Origin: Bacteroidales bacterium
GTDB lineage: Bacteria > Bacteroidota > Bacteroidia > Bacteroidales > UBA7960
Direction: 5' to 3'
NCBI GenBank assembly: GCA_007132865.1
Contig: SLNU01000137.1
Location: 1-17,767 of the forward strand
Length of the DNA: 17,767 nucleotides
The number at the start of each line of letters is the position of its first letter. Position 1 is the stretch's first letter. Below the pieces are notes generated by a model, which worked only from the letters and a program-made list of their open reading frames with translations, searched no databases and had not been told where the DNA came from. Shown piece by piece: positions 6,677 through 13,543 of this stretch. Made by a program: the position numbers and the translations under genes.

Positions 6677-8205
6677 TGCCGGAACTAATTCCCCTACCCG
6701 AAAACCGTCCAGGACCTGATGCGATCAAACGATCATTCAGGGACATCATGGAGCCCATGCTGGTGCTCTTCAACAAGGCGGCCGGAGAGGTGTTGCCCAA
6801 CAAGCCCTATTATATCTCCTACAGCGTACCCGGTGGGGTGTACGGTTACTTCCCCGATTATGATGTTAAGGTAAGGGAGTTACAGCGGATAGAGGATACG
6901 GTAAAGAAAATGCTGCGTTCAGATACGGGGTTCAGGCAGCAGCCCCTTTCAAAGCAGGACCTGGTTAACTATTTTGAGACCAACCGCCGCCCGGACATCG
7001 TCCATTTGCTGCAATCAAGGGAGGACAATGCACATGCATTGGCCGGCCTGCAACTGGCTCACCTGAACGGATGCGGGGAATTGCTGCTGGAACACGTGCA
7101 GGAAAACTATGACAGGCTGCTCGGCTTCAGGCTGTTTAAATACCGCAAAGGGTTTTTTCTGATCACTGACCAGGAATTCTACCAGCGGGTCATGCCTGAG
7201 CGCATCGAACTCAGCAAATACTTCCGCAGGTTTGAGGAGTCGGAAGAGACCATGAAGTTTCTCGGCATTTCCAGCTTCGCCGAACTGAATGATGTGATCT
7301 CCCAGGGGAGGTTGCCCGAATTCATAAAAATTGCTGAGGTATACCAGGCCCGCCGGATCTCCCGCATAGCCGACAACATCATTTCACATCCTTTGAAACC
7401 CAGGGTTGTATTTTTGGCCGGCCCCACTTCTTCCGGGAAGACCACCTCGGCCAACAGGCTGGCCATTGAACTCAAGGCGATCAAAAAGCAAGCCCTGATC
7501 CTGTCACTCGACAATTACTATCTTCCCCATACAGACATTCCGGACGACCCTGCTACCGGGATGAAAAATTTTGAGCAGCTCAGTGCACTGGACCTGGACC
7601 TGTTCATGGACAACATACATGACCTGCTTTCCAGAAGGGATGTCTACCTGCCAAAATACCATTTCGACGGCAAGGGACCCATTCCAATGGAAAAGCCGAC
7701 CCGGATCACGGATGACACCTATATCATTGTGGAGGGCATTCACGGACTGAACCCGGGACTCTGGAAGAAAGTCATGGACGTGGAGTCATACAGGCTATAC
7801 GTTTCAGCCCTGACCACGCTGAATATCCATGACCACCTTCCCTTCTCCACATCAGATCACCGATTGATCCGCCGCCTGGTCAGGGACCACCTTTTCAGGG
7901 GATACGACTTCAACGAAACAATTACGCGTTGGCCGGATGTGATGCAGAATGAATACCAAAGCATCTTTCCGTTCCAGGAAAGTGCCCATGCCATATTAAA
8001 TTCCGCCTTGATTTATGAGATTGCGGTATTTGCCTTTTACGCCCCACAGATACTTCAAGTGGAAAATGCCACCACCCCCCATACCCGCAGGGAAGCTGAA
8101 AGGCTCAATCGCCTGCTCTCCTTGCTGGTGCCCATTAACCCATCCGACATTCCTCCCACTTCCATCCTCCGGGAGTTCATCGGCGGAAGCAGTTTCAATT
8201 ACTAA
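6676..8205 (+). CDS. Nucleoside (uridine-type) kinase with ThrRS-like N-terminal region
   Basis: This 509-residue two-part protein has an N-terminal half (about 15-235) resembling the second domain of threonyl-tRNA synthetase, as in Bacteroidota proteins annotated as nucleoside kinase. The C-terminal half is a P-loop kinase of the uridine kinase/phosphoribulokinase group. Walker A is GPTSSGKTT (249-257), followed by LSLDNYYLP (276-284) for nucleoside handling. IIVEGIHGLNPGL, then LYVSALTTLNIHDH and HRLIRRLVRDHLFRGYDFN, follow in the expected order. The protein ends with the familiar PPTSILREFIGGSSFNY. The likely reaction is ATP- or GTP-dependent phosphorylation of uridine or a related nucleoside. 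The frame opens at 6634, but the ATG at 6676 is preferred because the extension runs through the duplicated promoter. Longer homologues have an extra N-terminal TGS domain, which is absent here. Confidence 0.88.
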   Translation: MPELIPLPENRPGPDAIKRSFRDIMEPMLVLFNKAAGEVLPNKPYYISYSVPGGVYGYFPDYDVKVRELQRIEDTVKKMLRSDTGFRQQPLSKQDLVNYFETNRRPDIVHLLQSREDNAHALAGLQLAHLNGCGELLLEHVQENYDRLLGFRLFKYRKGFFLITDQEFYQRVMPERIELSKYFRRFEESEETMKFLGISSFAELNDVISQGRLPEFIKIAEVYQARRISRIADNIISHPLKPRVVFLAGPTSSGKTTSANRLAIELKAIKKQALILSLDNYYLPHTDIPDDPATGMKNFEQLSALDLDLFMDNIHDLLSRRDVYLPKYHFDGKGPIPMEKPTRITDDTYIIVEGIHGLNPGLWKKVMDVESYRLYVSALTTLNIHDHLPFSTSDHRLIRRLVRDHLFRGYDFNETITRWPDVMQNEYQSIFPFQESAHAILNSALIYEIAVFAFYAPQILQVENATTPHTRREAERLNRLLSLLVPINPSDIPPTSILREFIGGSSFNY

Positions 8206-8300
8206 AAAAAACTGCCTGCTTGAGGCCAGAGCTAAAAATCCAAGCATACCCTGCTGATATTTAGACCATTATGAAGAGCAATAATCAATCCGCGTAAACG

Positions 8301-8336
8301 TTTGTTTATGTGTGATGAGAATAATTTGTATTTTCG
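8301..8336 (+). promoter_or_regulatory. Weak candidate promoter for the OmpP1-type porin
   Basis: In the 181-bp gap between the kinase and the porin, TATTTTCG (8329-8336) resembles TAnnTTTG with one mismatch. TTTG at 8301-8304 lies 24 bp before it, and an imperfect TTTA at 8305-8308 lies 20 bp before it. No terminator is visible behind the kinase, so read-through is possible. The rest of the gap shows nothing recognisable. Confidence 0.3.
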
Positions 8337-8386
8337 CGACGCAAACACAAGCCCAGAACCATTTATACTAACTAAAACATCCCCTT

Positions 8387-10015
8387 ATGAAACGGAGTCT
8401 CAAAATCCTTTTTCTCTTTGTTTTAGGCCTTCCATTCATGGCCCAGGCCGGTGGTCTAGTGACCAACACCAACCAAAGTGCGTCCTATATCCGGATGCCT
8501 GTTCTTGATGCTGTAATCGGACCTGAAGGTGGGTATTACAACCCGGCAGGGCTGTCCTTTCTGCAGGATGGTTTCCATATTTCTGTAAGCAACCAGACCA
8601 TCGCCCAGAGGCGTACCATTCATTCAACTTTCCCGGGCATGAACCGCAATGAGTTCGAAGGGACTGTTTCCGCACCTGTTTTTCCCTCGGCATACCTGAC
8701 CTACAAACAGGGGCCCCTTGCTTTTTCGATCGGCATGAACCCCATCGGCGGTGGCGGGAGCGCCCTGTTTGAACAGGGACTGCCTTCGTTTGAGCAACAG
8801 GTGGCCGTATTGCCCGGCATGCTGACTGCTTCCGGGATTCCCACCACACAATACAGCTTTTCCACCAACTTTGATGCCCAGTCTCTGTACTGGGGTTTTC
8901 AGGGTACGGCATCTTACGCCATTAATGAAGTGGTCTCGGTGGCTGCCGGATTAAGGTATGTTACCGCCACCAACACATACAAAGGCTACTTGCAGGATAT
9001 CCAGATCAACCCTGCAATTCCCATCCTGGGCCTGAGTGGCTCTACGATGATCAGTGCACCGGGATTTTTCCAACAGATGTCAGGTTTGTTTGGCCAGCTA
9101 TCAGGGGTGGCCACCACCCTGCAGCCAATTGTTGCCGGCGGGGGTGGCGGATTGACCCTCAACCAGGCAGTCTCCATGGGCTTTCTTACAGACGGCCAGG
9201 CCCTGGCTGTCTCCGGGGGCTTTGCGCTGATTAATCCGAATGTCAATCCGGCTACGCTGACCATCGAACAGATTCAGGGAGCATATTCCCAGGCCACTCC
9301 CCAGTTCCAGGCCATGCAGGTCCAAATGCAGGCCAACCAGGCCATGACCGAGAACAAGCAGGTGGATGTCACCCAGAAGGGATCCAGCATTGCACCCATT
9401 TTCGGGGTTCATTTCCGGTTTTCTGAACGGCTGAACGTGGCACTGAAATATGAGCATAAAACCAACCTGGCAGTAAAAAACCAGACCGACAGGGATGACC
9501 TTGGGGTATATCCCGACGGAATGGAAATTCCAAGCAATCTTCCCTCCATGCTATCGGCAGGGGTAAGTTTCGGAGCCACCGACCGCCTTACCCTGCACTC
9601 CGGATTGCATTATTACTTTGATAAAAGCGCAGATTATGGAAAAATCAGGAGCTGGTCTGCCGGCACGCCAAGCTTTTATTCCAACGAGGAGATCATCGAC
9701 AACAACTTCTGGGAAGCAGGTCTCGGTGCAGAATTCAGGATCAGTCCGATGTTCCTGGTCAGTGCAGGCTACCTGCGGACACAAACGGGTGTGAGCGAGC
9801 TCTATCACAGTGACCAGAGCCACAGTTTATCCACCAATACATTCGGTGCAGGGTTCAGGGTTCAGCTGAATGATATGATCGCCGTTAACCTTGGCGGACT
9901 GTATTCTCAGTACATCACCCACGAACAGGACTTTATGGGCGCAGGGTTTTCCTACCAGGAAACATACGATCGCAGCAATATGGTGTTTGCGGTGGGCGTG
10001 GACCTGAAATTCTGA
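8387..10015 (+). CDS. OmpP1/FadL/TodX-type outer membrane protein
   Basis: This 542-residue protein has a clear signal peptide (MKRSLKILFLFVLGLPFMAQA, cleavage predicted after residue 21). Next comes the family hallmark near the mature N-terminus, YYNPAGLSFL (50-59), matching the FadL NPAGL/A motif of the hatch region. The remainder is rich in alternating amphipathic strands and ends in GVDLKF with a C-terminal Phe, as expected for a BAM-inserted barrel. FadL proteins pass hydrophobic molecules such as long-chain fatty acids or aromatics across the outer membrane. About residues 295-325 form a Gln/Met/Ala-rich stretch (QATPQFQAMQVQMQANQAM) that looks like a long loop insertion. A strong terminator follows 51 bp after the stop. 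The ligand cannot be inferred from sequence. Confidence 0.88.
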   Translation: MKRSLKILFLFVLGLPFMAQAGGLVTNTNQSASYIRMPVLDAVIGPEGGYYNPAGLSFLQDGFHISVSNQTIAQRRTIHSTFPGMNRNEFEGTVSAPVFPSAYLTYKQGPLAFSIGMNPIGGGGSALFEQGLPSFEQQVAVLPGMLTASGIPTTQYSFSTNFDAQSLYWGFQGTASYAINEVVSVAAGLRYVTATNTYKGYLQDIQINPAIPILGLSGSTMISAPGFFQQMSGLFGQLSGVATTLQPIVAGGGGGLTLNQAVSMGFLTDGQALAVSGGFALINPNVNPATLTIEQIQGAYSQATPQFQAMQVQMQANQAMTENKQVDVTQKGSSIAPIFGVHFRFSERLNVALKYEHKTNLAVKNQTDRDDLGVYPDGMEIPSNLPSMLSAGVSFGATDRLTLHSGLHYYFDKSADYGKIRSWSAGTPSFYSNEEIIDNNFWEAGLGAEFRISPMFLVSAGYLRTQTGVSELYHSDQSHSLSTNTFGAGFRVQLNDMIAVNLGGLYSQYITHEQDFMGAGFSYQETYDRSNMVFAVGVDLKF

Positions 10016-10066
10016 TTCCTTTGCCCCCCGTTCCCCTATACAGGGCGAACGGGTAAATTGGGTTAG

Positions 10067-10101
10067 AAAAAAAAGCTGCCGGAATTCCGGCAGCTTTTTT
10101 T
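10067..10101. terminator. Rho-independent terminator after the porin gene
   Basis: GCTGCCGGAATTCCGGCAGC (10075-10094) is a perfect palindrome. It is preceded by eight A (10067-10074) and followed by seven T (10095-10101), so it forms a strong GC-rich hairpin with a U-tract. The flanking A and T runs make it symmetrical and able to work in both directions. Its T-tract runs straight into the next promoter element. Confidence 0.93.
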
Positions 10102-10108
10102 ATATTTG
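10101..10108 (+). promoter_or_regulatory. Candidate -7 element for the 512-aa membrane protein
   Basis: TATATTTG fits TAnnTTTG exactly and shares its first T with the terminator T-tract. It lies 30 bp before the ATG at 10139. The -33 region would fall inside the terminator hairpin, where no TTTG is present. Confidence 0.5.
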
Positions 10109-10138
10109 CCCTCGCCAAAAAAAACCAACCAACTACCA

Positions 10139-11677
10139 ATGGAACAATTAACCGACCAGATCGCCAACGCACACATCCTGAACCAGTTTTTCCTCACCTT
10201 TTTAATGGTCATTTCCATGGTCCTTGTCAGCCGGACCTTCGTGGCGGGCACACGCTACTCCCCTATTTTGATCATTGTGGTATTCGGACTGGTCATGGGG
10301 CTTATTTTGGTGAACAGCGGACTGGCCACACCGGGTCTTCCGGAATTCCCGGTCATGGACCTTAGCAGCAAGGTGACCATTACCGCCCTGATCGCTTCAT
10401 TTTTTGTAGGCGGACAGGAGATCAAAAAGATCGTCACCGGGCAAAAGATTGACAAGAAAGACATTGTGGTACAATCCACCGAGGAGATTTTCCTGGGCAC
10501 GAAATTCACCCAGTTCATGTTCATCATACGGGCTTTTTTCATCCTGATCGGGATAGAATCACTAAAAAGGGCCATCGTGGGCTTTGAAACCGGAGAGATG
10601 ATCGATAAATTCTATCCTTTGCTGGGTTACCTCGGACTGGTGGCCTCCATTATCCTGATAGACTACCGTGCCAAGATCGACAACAAGGCCATCTATATTC
10701 GCAAGGGGATCATTGAAACGGCGGTGATTCTCGGGATTCTGATCGCCTCTTACTACATTGCCCAATGGATCAGACCCACCGTTGCCCTGCCGGAGATCTT
10801 TTTTGCCATGATCATTTCCGTAACCATGGGTGCCCTGCTGTCCAGATGGCGTTTTGGTCCGACCATCCGCGCCCTGCTTTTTGCTGGTATTCCGGTGGTG
10901 CTTGCGGCCAACTTCATGGTAGGTGGTTCCCGCATTGCCGATGCCTTCATGCTCTCGGGCATGACCGCCGTACTCTCGTTTGGCTTTTTTGGCCAGCTGA
11001 TGTGGATGTTTGGCGGACTGGCCCTGCTGATTCTGGTCGGGCGTTCCAACCATATTCGCAACCTGGCGCCCGGGATGGCCGGAGCCCTGTCACATTCGGG
11101 TCTGACCGGTGCCTGTACTGCAGGGGATTTCGGCGTGGAATCTGCCGTCCGCGCGCCCATCATGATCAACGTGCCATTTATCGGCCATATCTTCGTGTTC
11201 TCTATCCTCGCTGCCAGTGTGGCTGCCGGACATCTCCTGACACACTACGCATTGATCATATTGGCTGCCGGCATCGTAATCACCATCCTGTCTTTCCGTA
11301 TTCTGCGAAGTGCCAGGGGTAAGGATTCTGTGGAGATCAAGGGGCTGATGATGTTTTCGCTTGGATGGCAGCTTACGGCGGTTTTCGGCGGATTCATCCT
11401 GCTGACGATTGGTGGAATGCCGCTGGCCGATACCGTCATGGCCAACTCTTCCGCAATTTCCCACTTCGGACTGTTCGCAGCCATTCAGGGAGGGATGTTC
11501 GGGGAACATGCTGCCGGACTGATCGCATTTGTCTTTGCAATGCCTTTCCTTGTGCACCCGCTGGTATTCTGGATCTTCGGCAAGACCCGTGAGAGCCATG
11601 GCATCATGCCAGAAAAGGTGGTTTACACCCTGGCCACAATCGGTGTACTCGGCGTTTTATACGCACTGGTTTTTTAA
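10139..11677 (+). CDS. Uncharacterised polytopic inner-membrane protein, possible transporter
   Basis: This 512-residue protein is very hydrophobic, with about 12-14 predicted membrane segments. I do not recognise a named family with confidence. The N-terminal part (YSPILIIVVFGLVMGLIL, then PVMDLSSKVTITALIASFFV plus GGQEI) resembles in layout the first repeat of GltS- or CPA-type antiporters (a pore-lining helix, then FxxGxE). The second half carries a Gly/Ser/His-rich segment, GMAGALSHSGLTGACTAGDF, followed by VRAPIMINVPFIGHIFVF. Near the C-terminus lies SAISHFGLFAAIQGGMFGEH, then AAGLI. These polar motifs inside membrane helices suggest substrate or ion binding, and the two halves may be related. 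It stands alone between a terminator and a convergent gene. I chose the ATG at 10139 over an upstream TTG because the latter lies in the promoter. Function is inference only. Confidence 0.75.
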   Translation: MEQLTDQIANAHILNQFFLTFLMVISMVLVSRTFVAGTRYSPILIIVVFGLVMGLILVNSGLATPGLPEFPVMDLSSKVTITALIASFFVGGQEIKKIVTGQKIDKKDIVVQSTEEIFLGTKFTQFMFIIRAFFILIGIESLKRAIVGFETGEMIDKFYPLLGYLGLVASIILIDYRAKIDNKAIYIRKGIIETAVILGILIASYYIAQWIRPTVALPEIFFAMIISVTMGALLSRWRFGPTIRALLFAGIPVVLAANFMVGGSRIADAFMLSGMTAVLSFGFFGQLMWMFGGLALLILVGRSNHIRNLAPGMAGALSHSGLTGACTAGDFGVESAVRAPIMINVPFIGHIFVFSILAASVAAGHLLTHYALIILAAGIVITILSFRILRSARGKDSVEIKGLMMFSLGWQLTAVFGGFILLTIGGMPLADTVMANSSAISHFGLFAAIQGGMFGEHAAGLIAFVFAMPFLVHPLVFWIFGKTRESHGIMPEKVVYTLATIGVLGVLYALVF

Positions 11678-11769
11678 CACTACCCCAACCGCCGGCATGA
11701 GACTGGCTGACCAGGCATGCTCCGGAACCCGGGTTTAACCCTTGTTTAACCCGCCGGGCTTAAATGACA

Positions 11770-11783
11770 GGCCAAGGCTGGCC
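11770..11783. other. Small hairpin between convergent genes
   Basis: GGCCA (11770-11774) and TGGCC (11779-11783) form a 5-bp stem with an AGGC loop, immediately beyond the stop codon of the minus-strand gene. There is no T-run on either strand, so it is not a convincing terminator. The 106-bp convergent gap 11678-11783 also has two GTTTAACCC copies and nothing else I can name. Confidence 0.3.
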
Positions 11784-12350
11784 CTATTCACCTGAACCCT
11801 TGTCCCCTATAAAATGCTGTTCCTTGTGTTTAAACAGCACATTAAAAGTGGTCAGTGATCCGTAAACGCGGGTAATGTACTGCTGCAGGTTAACCTTTTC
11901 CTCATCCTCCAGCTTCTCATTGCTGTTGATCCGCTGCTCAAGCACCCGGAGACGGTCGCGCACCAGTACGACCTTATGAAAGAATGATTCGATGGGGATC
12001 TCCCTGGGTTTTAACTCTGGTGAGCCTGGCTTCAGGATCATCAAGCCCTTTTTCCAGCGGTCGCCCATCTCTACCAGTTCCGGGAAATCAGCATACCTTC
12101 TAAGCACCCCTGAAAATACCTTTTCCAGGTCTGCCAGAGTGATGCCACTCCCACCGCCGGGAGCGCCTCCGCCACCTTCTGCTGCAGAGGGTTCGATAAG
12201 CTTCAATCCCTGAAAACTATTGGCGATCTCCTTGTCCCCGCGGTTCAAAAAGAACACCCGGGTGGTGGTCAGGTTCACGCGGGTTACAATTCCAACCCCG
12301 AACTGGGGATGTTCCACCTTTGCTCCGATCTTTATATCTTGTTGTTCCAT
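11784..12350 (-). CDS. Hypothetical protein with UvrD/CarD-like Tudor N-terminus
   Basis: This 188-residue protein is of unknown function. The N-terminus (IKIGAKVEHPQFGVGIVTRV, 6-25) matches the small beta-barrel pattern GxxVxHxxFGxGxV seen at the C-terminus of UvrD/PcrA helicases and in CarD-type RNA polymerase interaction domains. A Gly/Ala/Pro-rich linker follows (about 55-70). The C-terminal two thirds is alpha-helical and charged (LEKVFSGVLRRYADFPELVE; VVLVRDRLRVLEQRINSNEK), with coiled-coil potential around residues 125-150. There is no signal peptide or membrane helix. The fold suggests contact with RNA polymerase or nucleic acid, but this is inferred from one motif. The 211 bp upstream is a heptamer tandem array with no recognisable promoter, so it may be transcribed from the nitroreductase promoter across the array. 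Confidence 0.75.
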   Translation of the reverse strand: MEQQDIKIGAKVEHPQFGVGIVTRVNLTTTRVFFLNRGDKEIANSFQGLKLIEPSAAEGGGGAPGGGSGITLADLEKVFSGVLRRYADFPELVEMGDRWKKGLMILKPGSPELKPREIPIESFFHKVVLVRDRLRVLEQRINSNEKLEDEEKVNLQQYITRVYGSLTTFNVLFKHKEQHFIGDKGSGE

Positions 12351-12354
12351 GTTT

Positions 12355-12515
12355 TTGGCTATTGGGTGTTGGCTTTTGGCTATTGGCTTTTGGCTATTGG
12401 CTATTGGCTGTTGGCTGTTGGCTGTTGGCTATTGGCTTTTGGCTGTTGGCTATTGGCTGTTGGGTGTTGGCTGTTGGCTATTGGCTATTGGCTTTTGGGT
12501 GTTGGCTATTGGCTA
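12355..12515. repeat. Heptanucleotide tandem array, 23 units of TTGGNTN
   Basis: There are 23 uninterrupted 7-bp units in exact register: 10 TTGGCTA, 6 TTGGCTG, 4 TTGGCTT and 3 TTGGGTG. No unit is shortened or lengthened. The last position is A, G or T but never C, and the C-to-G change at position 5 occurs only together with a final G. The array fills the space between the nitroreductase stop and the start of the 188-residue protein gene. All three plus-strand frames are open through it, giving Trp/Leu/Ala/Gly-rich artefact ORFs. Confidence 0.97.
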
Positions 12516-12516
12516 A

Positions 12517-12558
12517 TGTCCAATGTCCAAAGTCCAATGTCCAAAGTCCAATGTCCAA
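12517..12558. repeat. Second heptamer array, 6 units of WGTCCAA, inverted relative to the first
   Basis: There are six exact 7-bp units: TGTCCAA, TGTCCAA, AGTCCAA, TGTCCAA, AGTCCAA and TGTCCAA. They are followed by a degenerate TAGCTAA (12559-12565) that overlaps the nitroreductase stop codon. Read on the minus strand the units are TTGGACW, so they share the TTGG core with the first array in opposite orientation. One extra A (12516) separates the two arrays. Confidence 0.95.
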
Positions 12559-12561
12559 TAG

Positions 12562-13311
12562 CTAATCCATAAACCCCTGGTCTCTCAACACATCTAAAAA
12601 CACCCTGCTAAAATGCAGATTGTCCTTTTTCGTATACCGTTTGTAAGCAAATATCTGAGCGAGGTTGTCAAGTTGGTTCTCCTCGATCAGTTTTGCCGTC
12701 AGGGGAAGGCTTTCCTTTTCCCTGTAGATCTCATCGATGGCATCCGCAGAATAATCGTGATAGGTCTCCTGGTGAACCAGGCCGGATGCCGGAAGCCGGT
12801 CGGCCTGCTCAGGGTTCTCATCCGGATAGCCGACCACCAAAGTGGTTATTGGCACTACCCCCCTGGGAAGGTTAAAGAACTCTACTAACTTGTCTGCCTG
12901 GTAGGTGGTAGTACCCAGGTAACAGATCCCAAGTCCGAAGTCCTCTGCGGCAACCGCAGCATTCTGAGCCACCAGCAGGGCATCTATCGCTGCTGTGAAG
13001 AAAGACAGAAAATTATCGTAGCCCGGCTCGGCCTCCCTTTGATGGCACCATTTGTTGAAGCGGTTAAAATCGGCGCAGAAGGTAAGCAGAACCGGGGCCT
13101 GCTCCACCATTTTCTGACCAAAGTGCAGCTTGCATAGTTCCTTGCGCCGCTCAGCATCCTTGCTGACGATCACGCTGTATACCTGCATATTGCCTGTGGT
13201 CGATGCACGGAAACCTGCTTCAAGGATTTTGTCAAGCACCTCATCGGGAATGGGGTCGCTTTTATAGTTTCGGATGGTTTTGTGAGAAAGCAGGTTGTTC
13301 AGGGTTTCCAT
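12562..13311 (-). CDS. NfsA/FRP-type nitroreductase family flavoprotein
   Basis: This 249-residue FMN-dependent oxidoreductase has LLSHKTIRNYKSDPIPDEVL (7-26), the N-terminal FMN phosphate-binding signature of the nitroreductase fold. It also has AGFRASTTGNMQVYSVIV (33-50), EDFGLGICYLGT, a VPITTLVVGYPDENP loop and a basic C-terminal segment with YKRYTKKDN. The length and the C-terminal extension fit the NfsA/flavin-reductase-P branch, which uses NAD(P)H to reduce nitro compounds, quinones or free flavin. The physiological substrate is unknown. A consensus promoter lies just upstream (13329-13359). The stop codon falls in the final degenerate heptamer of the array downstream, so the array abuts or has replaced the original 3' border of the gene. 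Confidence 0.9.
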   Translation of the reverse strand: METLNNLLSHKTIRNYKSDPIPDEVLDKILEAGFRASTTGNMQVYSVIVSKDAERRKELCKLHFGQKMVEQAPVLLTFCADFNRFNKWCHQREAEPGYDNFLSFFTAAIDALLVAQNAAVAAEDFGLGICYLGTTTYQADKLVEFFNLPRGVVPITTLVVGYPDENPEQADRLPASGLVHQETYHDYSADAIDEIYREKESLPLTAKLIEENQLDNLAQIFAYKRYTKKDNLHFSRVFLDVLRDQGFMD

Positions 13312-13328
13312 ATTCTGGTCTTTTTAGG

Positions 13329-13359
13329 CAAAAATAAGATTTTCATCCGCCCTTTCAAA
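13329..13359 (-). promoter_or_regulatory. Bacteroidota-type promoter for the nitroreductase
   Basis: On the minus strand, TTTG (13356-13359) is followed after 19 bp by TATTTTTG (13329-13336). Both halves and the spacing match TTTG-N19-21-TAnnTTTG. The leader would be roughly 10-15 nt. It separates the nitroreductase transcriptionally from the ligase gene upstream. Confidence 0.65.
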
Positions 13360-13396
13360 AAAAACCGGAACACATCCCCTTAGTCGGACCCGGAGC

Positions 13397-13543
13397 GAGG
13401 CGTCTTCCGGACGGGCTTTTGAAGGGGCTCCCGGAGGGACTCACGGGAGGGGCTTTTAGAGGGGCTCCCGGAGGGACTCACGGTAGGGGCTTTTGGAGGG
13501 GCTCCCGGAGGGACTCCTGGGAGGGCTCCTTGGGGGACTCCTG
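13397..13543. repeat. 12-bp minisatellite spanning the 3' end of the ligase gene
   Basis: There are about 12 degenerate copies of GAGGGRCTNNNG, mostly 12 bp with 13-bp variants at 13397-13409, 13446-13458 and 13483-13495. They form a higher-order 37-bp period: 13424-13460 and 13461-13497 are nearly identical, and 13498-13534 is diverged. About half lies inside the ligase coding region, in frame, and half beyond its stop. The copies outside the gene include the 13-bp units. Confidence 0.9.

Noticed and set aside
10562..11599. Long minus-strand ORFs inside the 512-aa membrane protein gene
   Set aside because: Their His/Gln/Gly-rich composition is typical of antisense to hydrophobic GC-rich coding sequence. 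The plus frame gives a coherent membrane protein.
12355..12558. Heptamer arrays as a CRISPR array
   Set aside because: There are no spacers: units are contiguous 7-mers, far shorter than CRISPR repeats, and no cas gene is present.
12220..12572. Three overlapping plus-strand ORFs giving Trp/Leu/Ala/Gly-rich proteins
   Set aside because: They are open only because the heptamer array has no stop codon in any plus frame. The peptide is the same repeat in three phases, and two of the ORFs begin inside the minus-strand gene.
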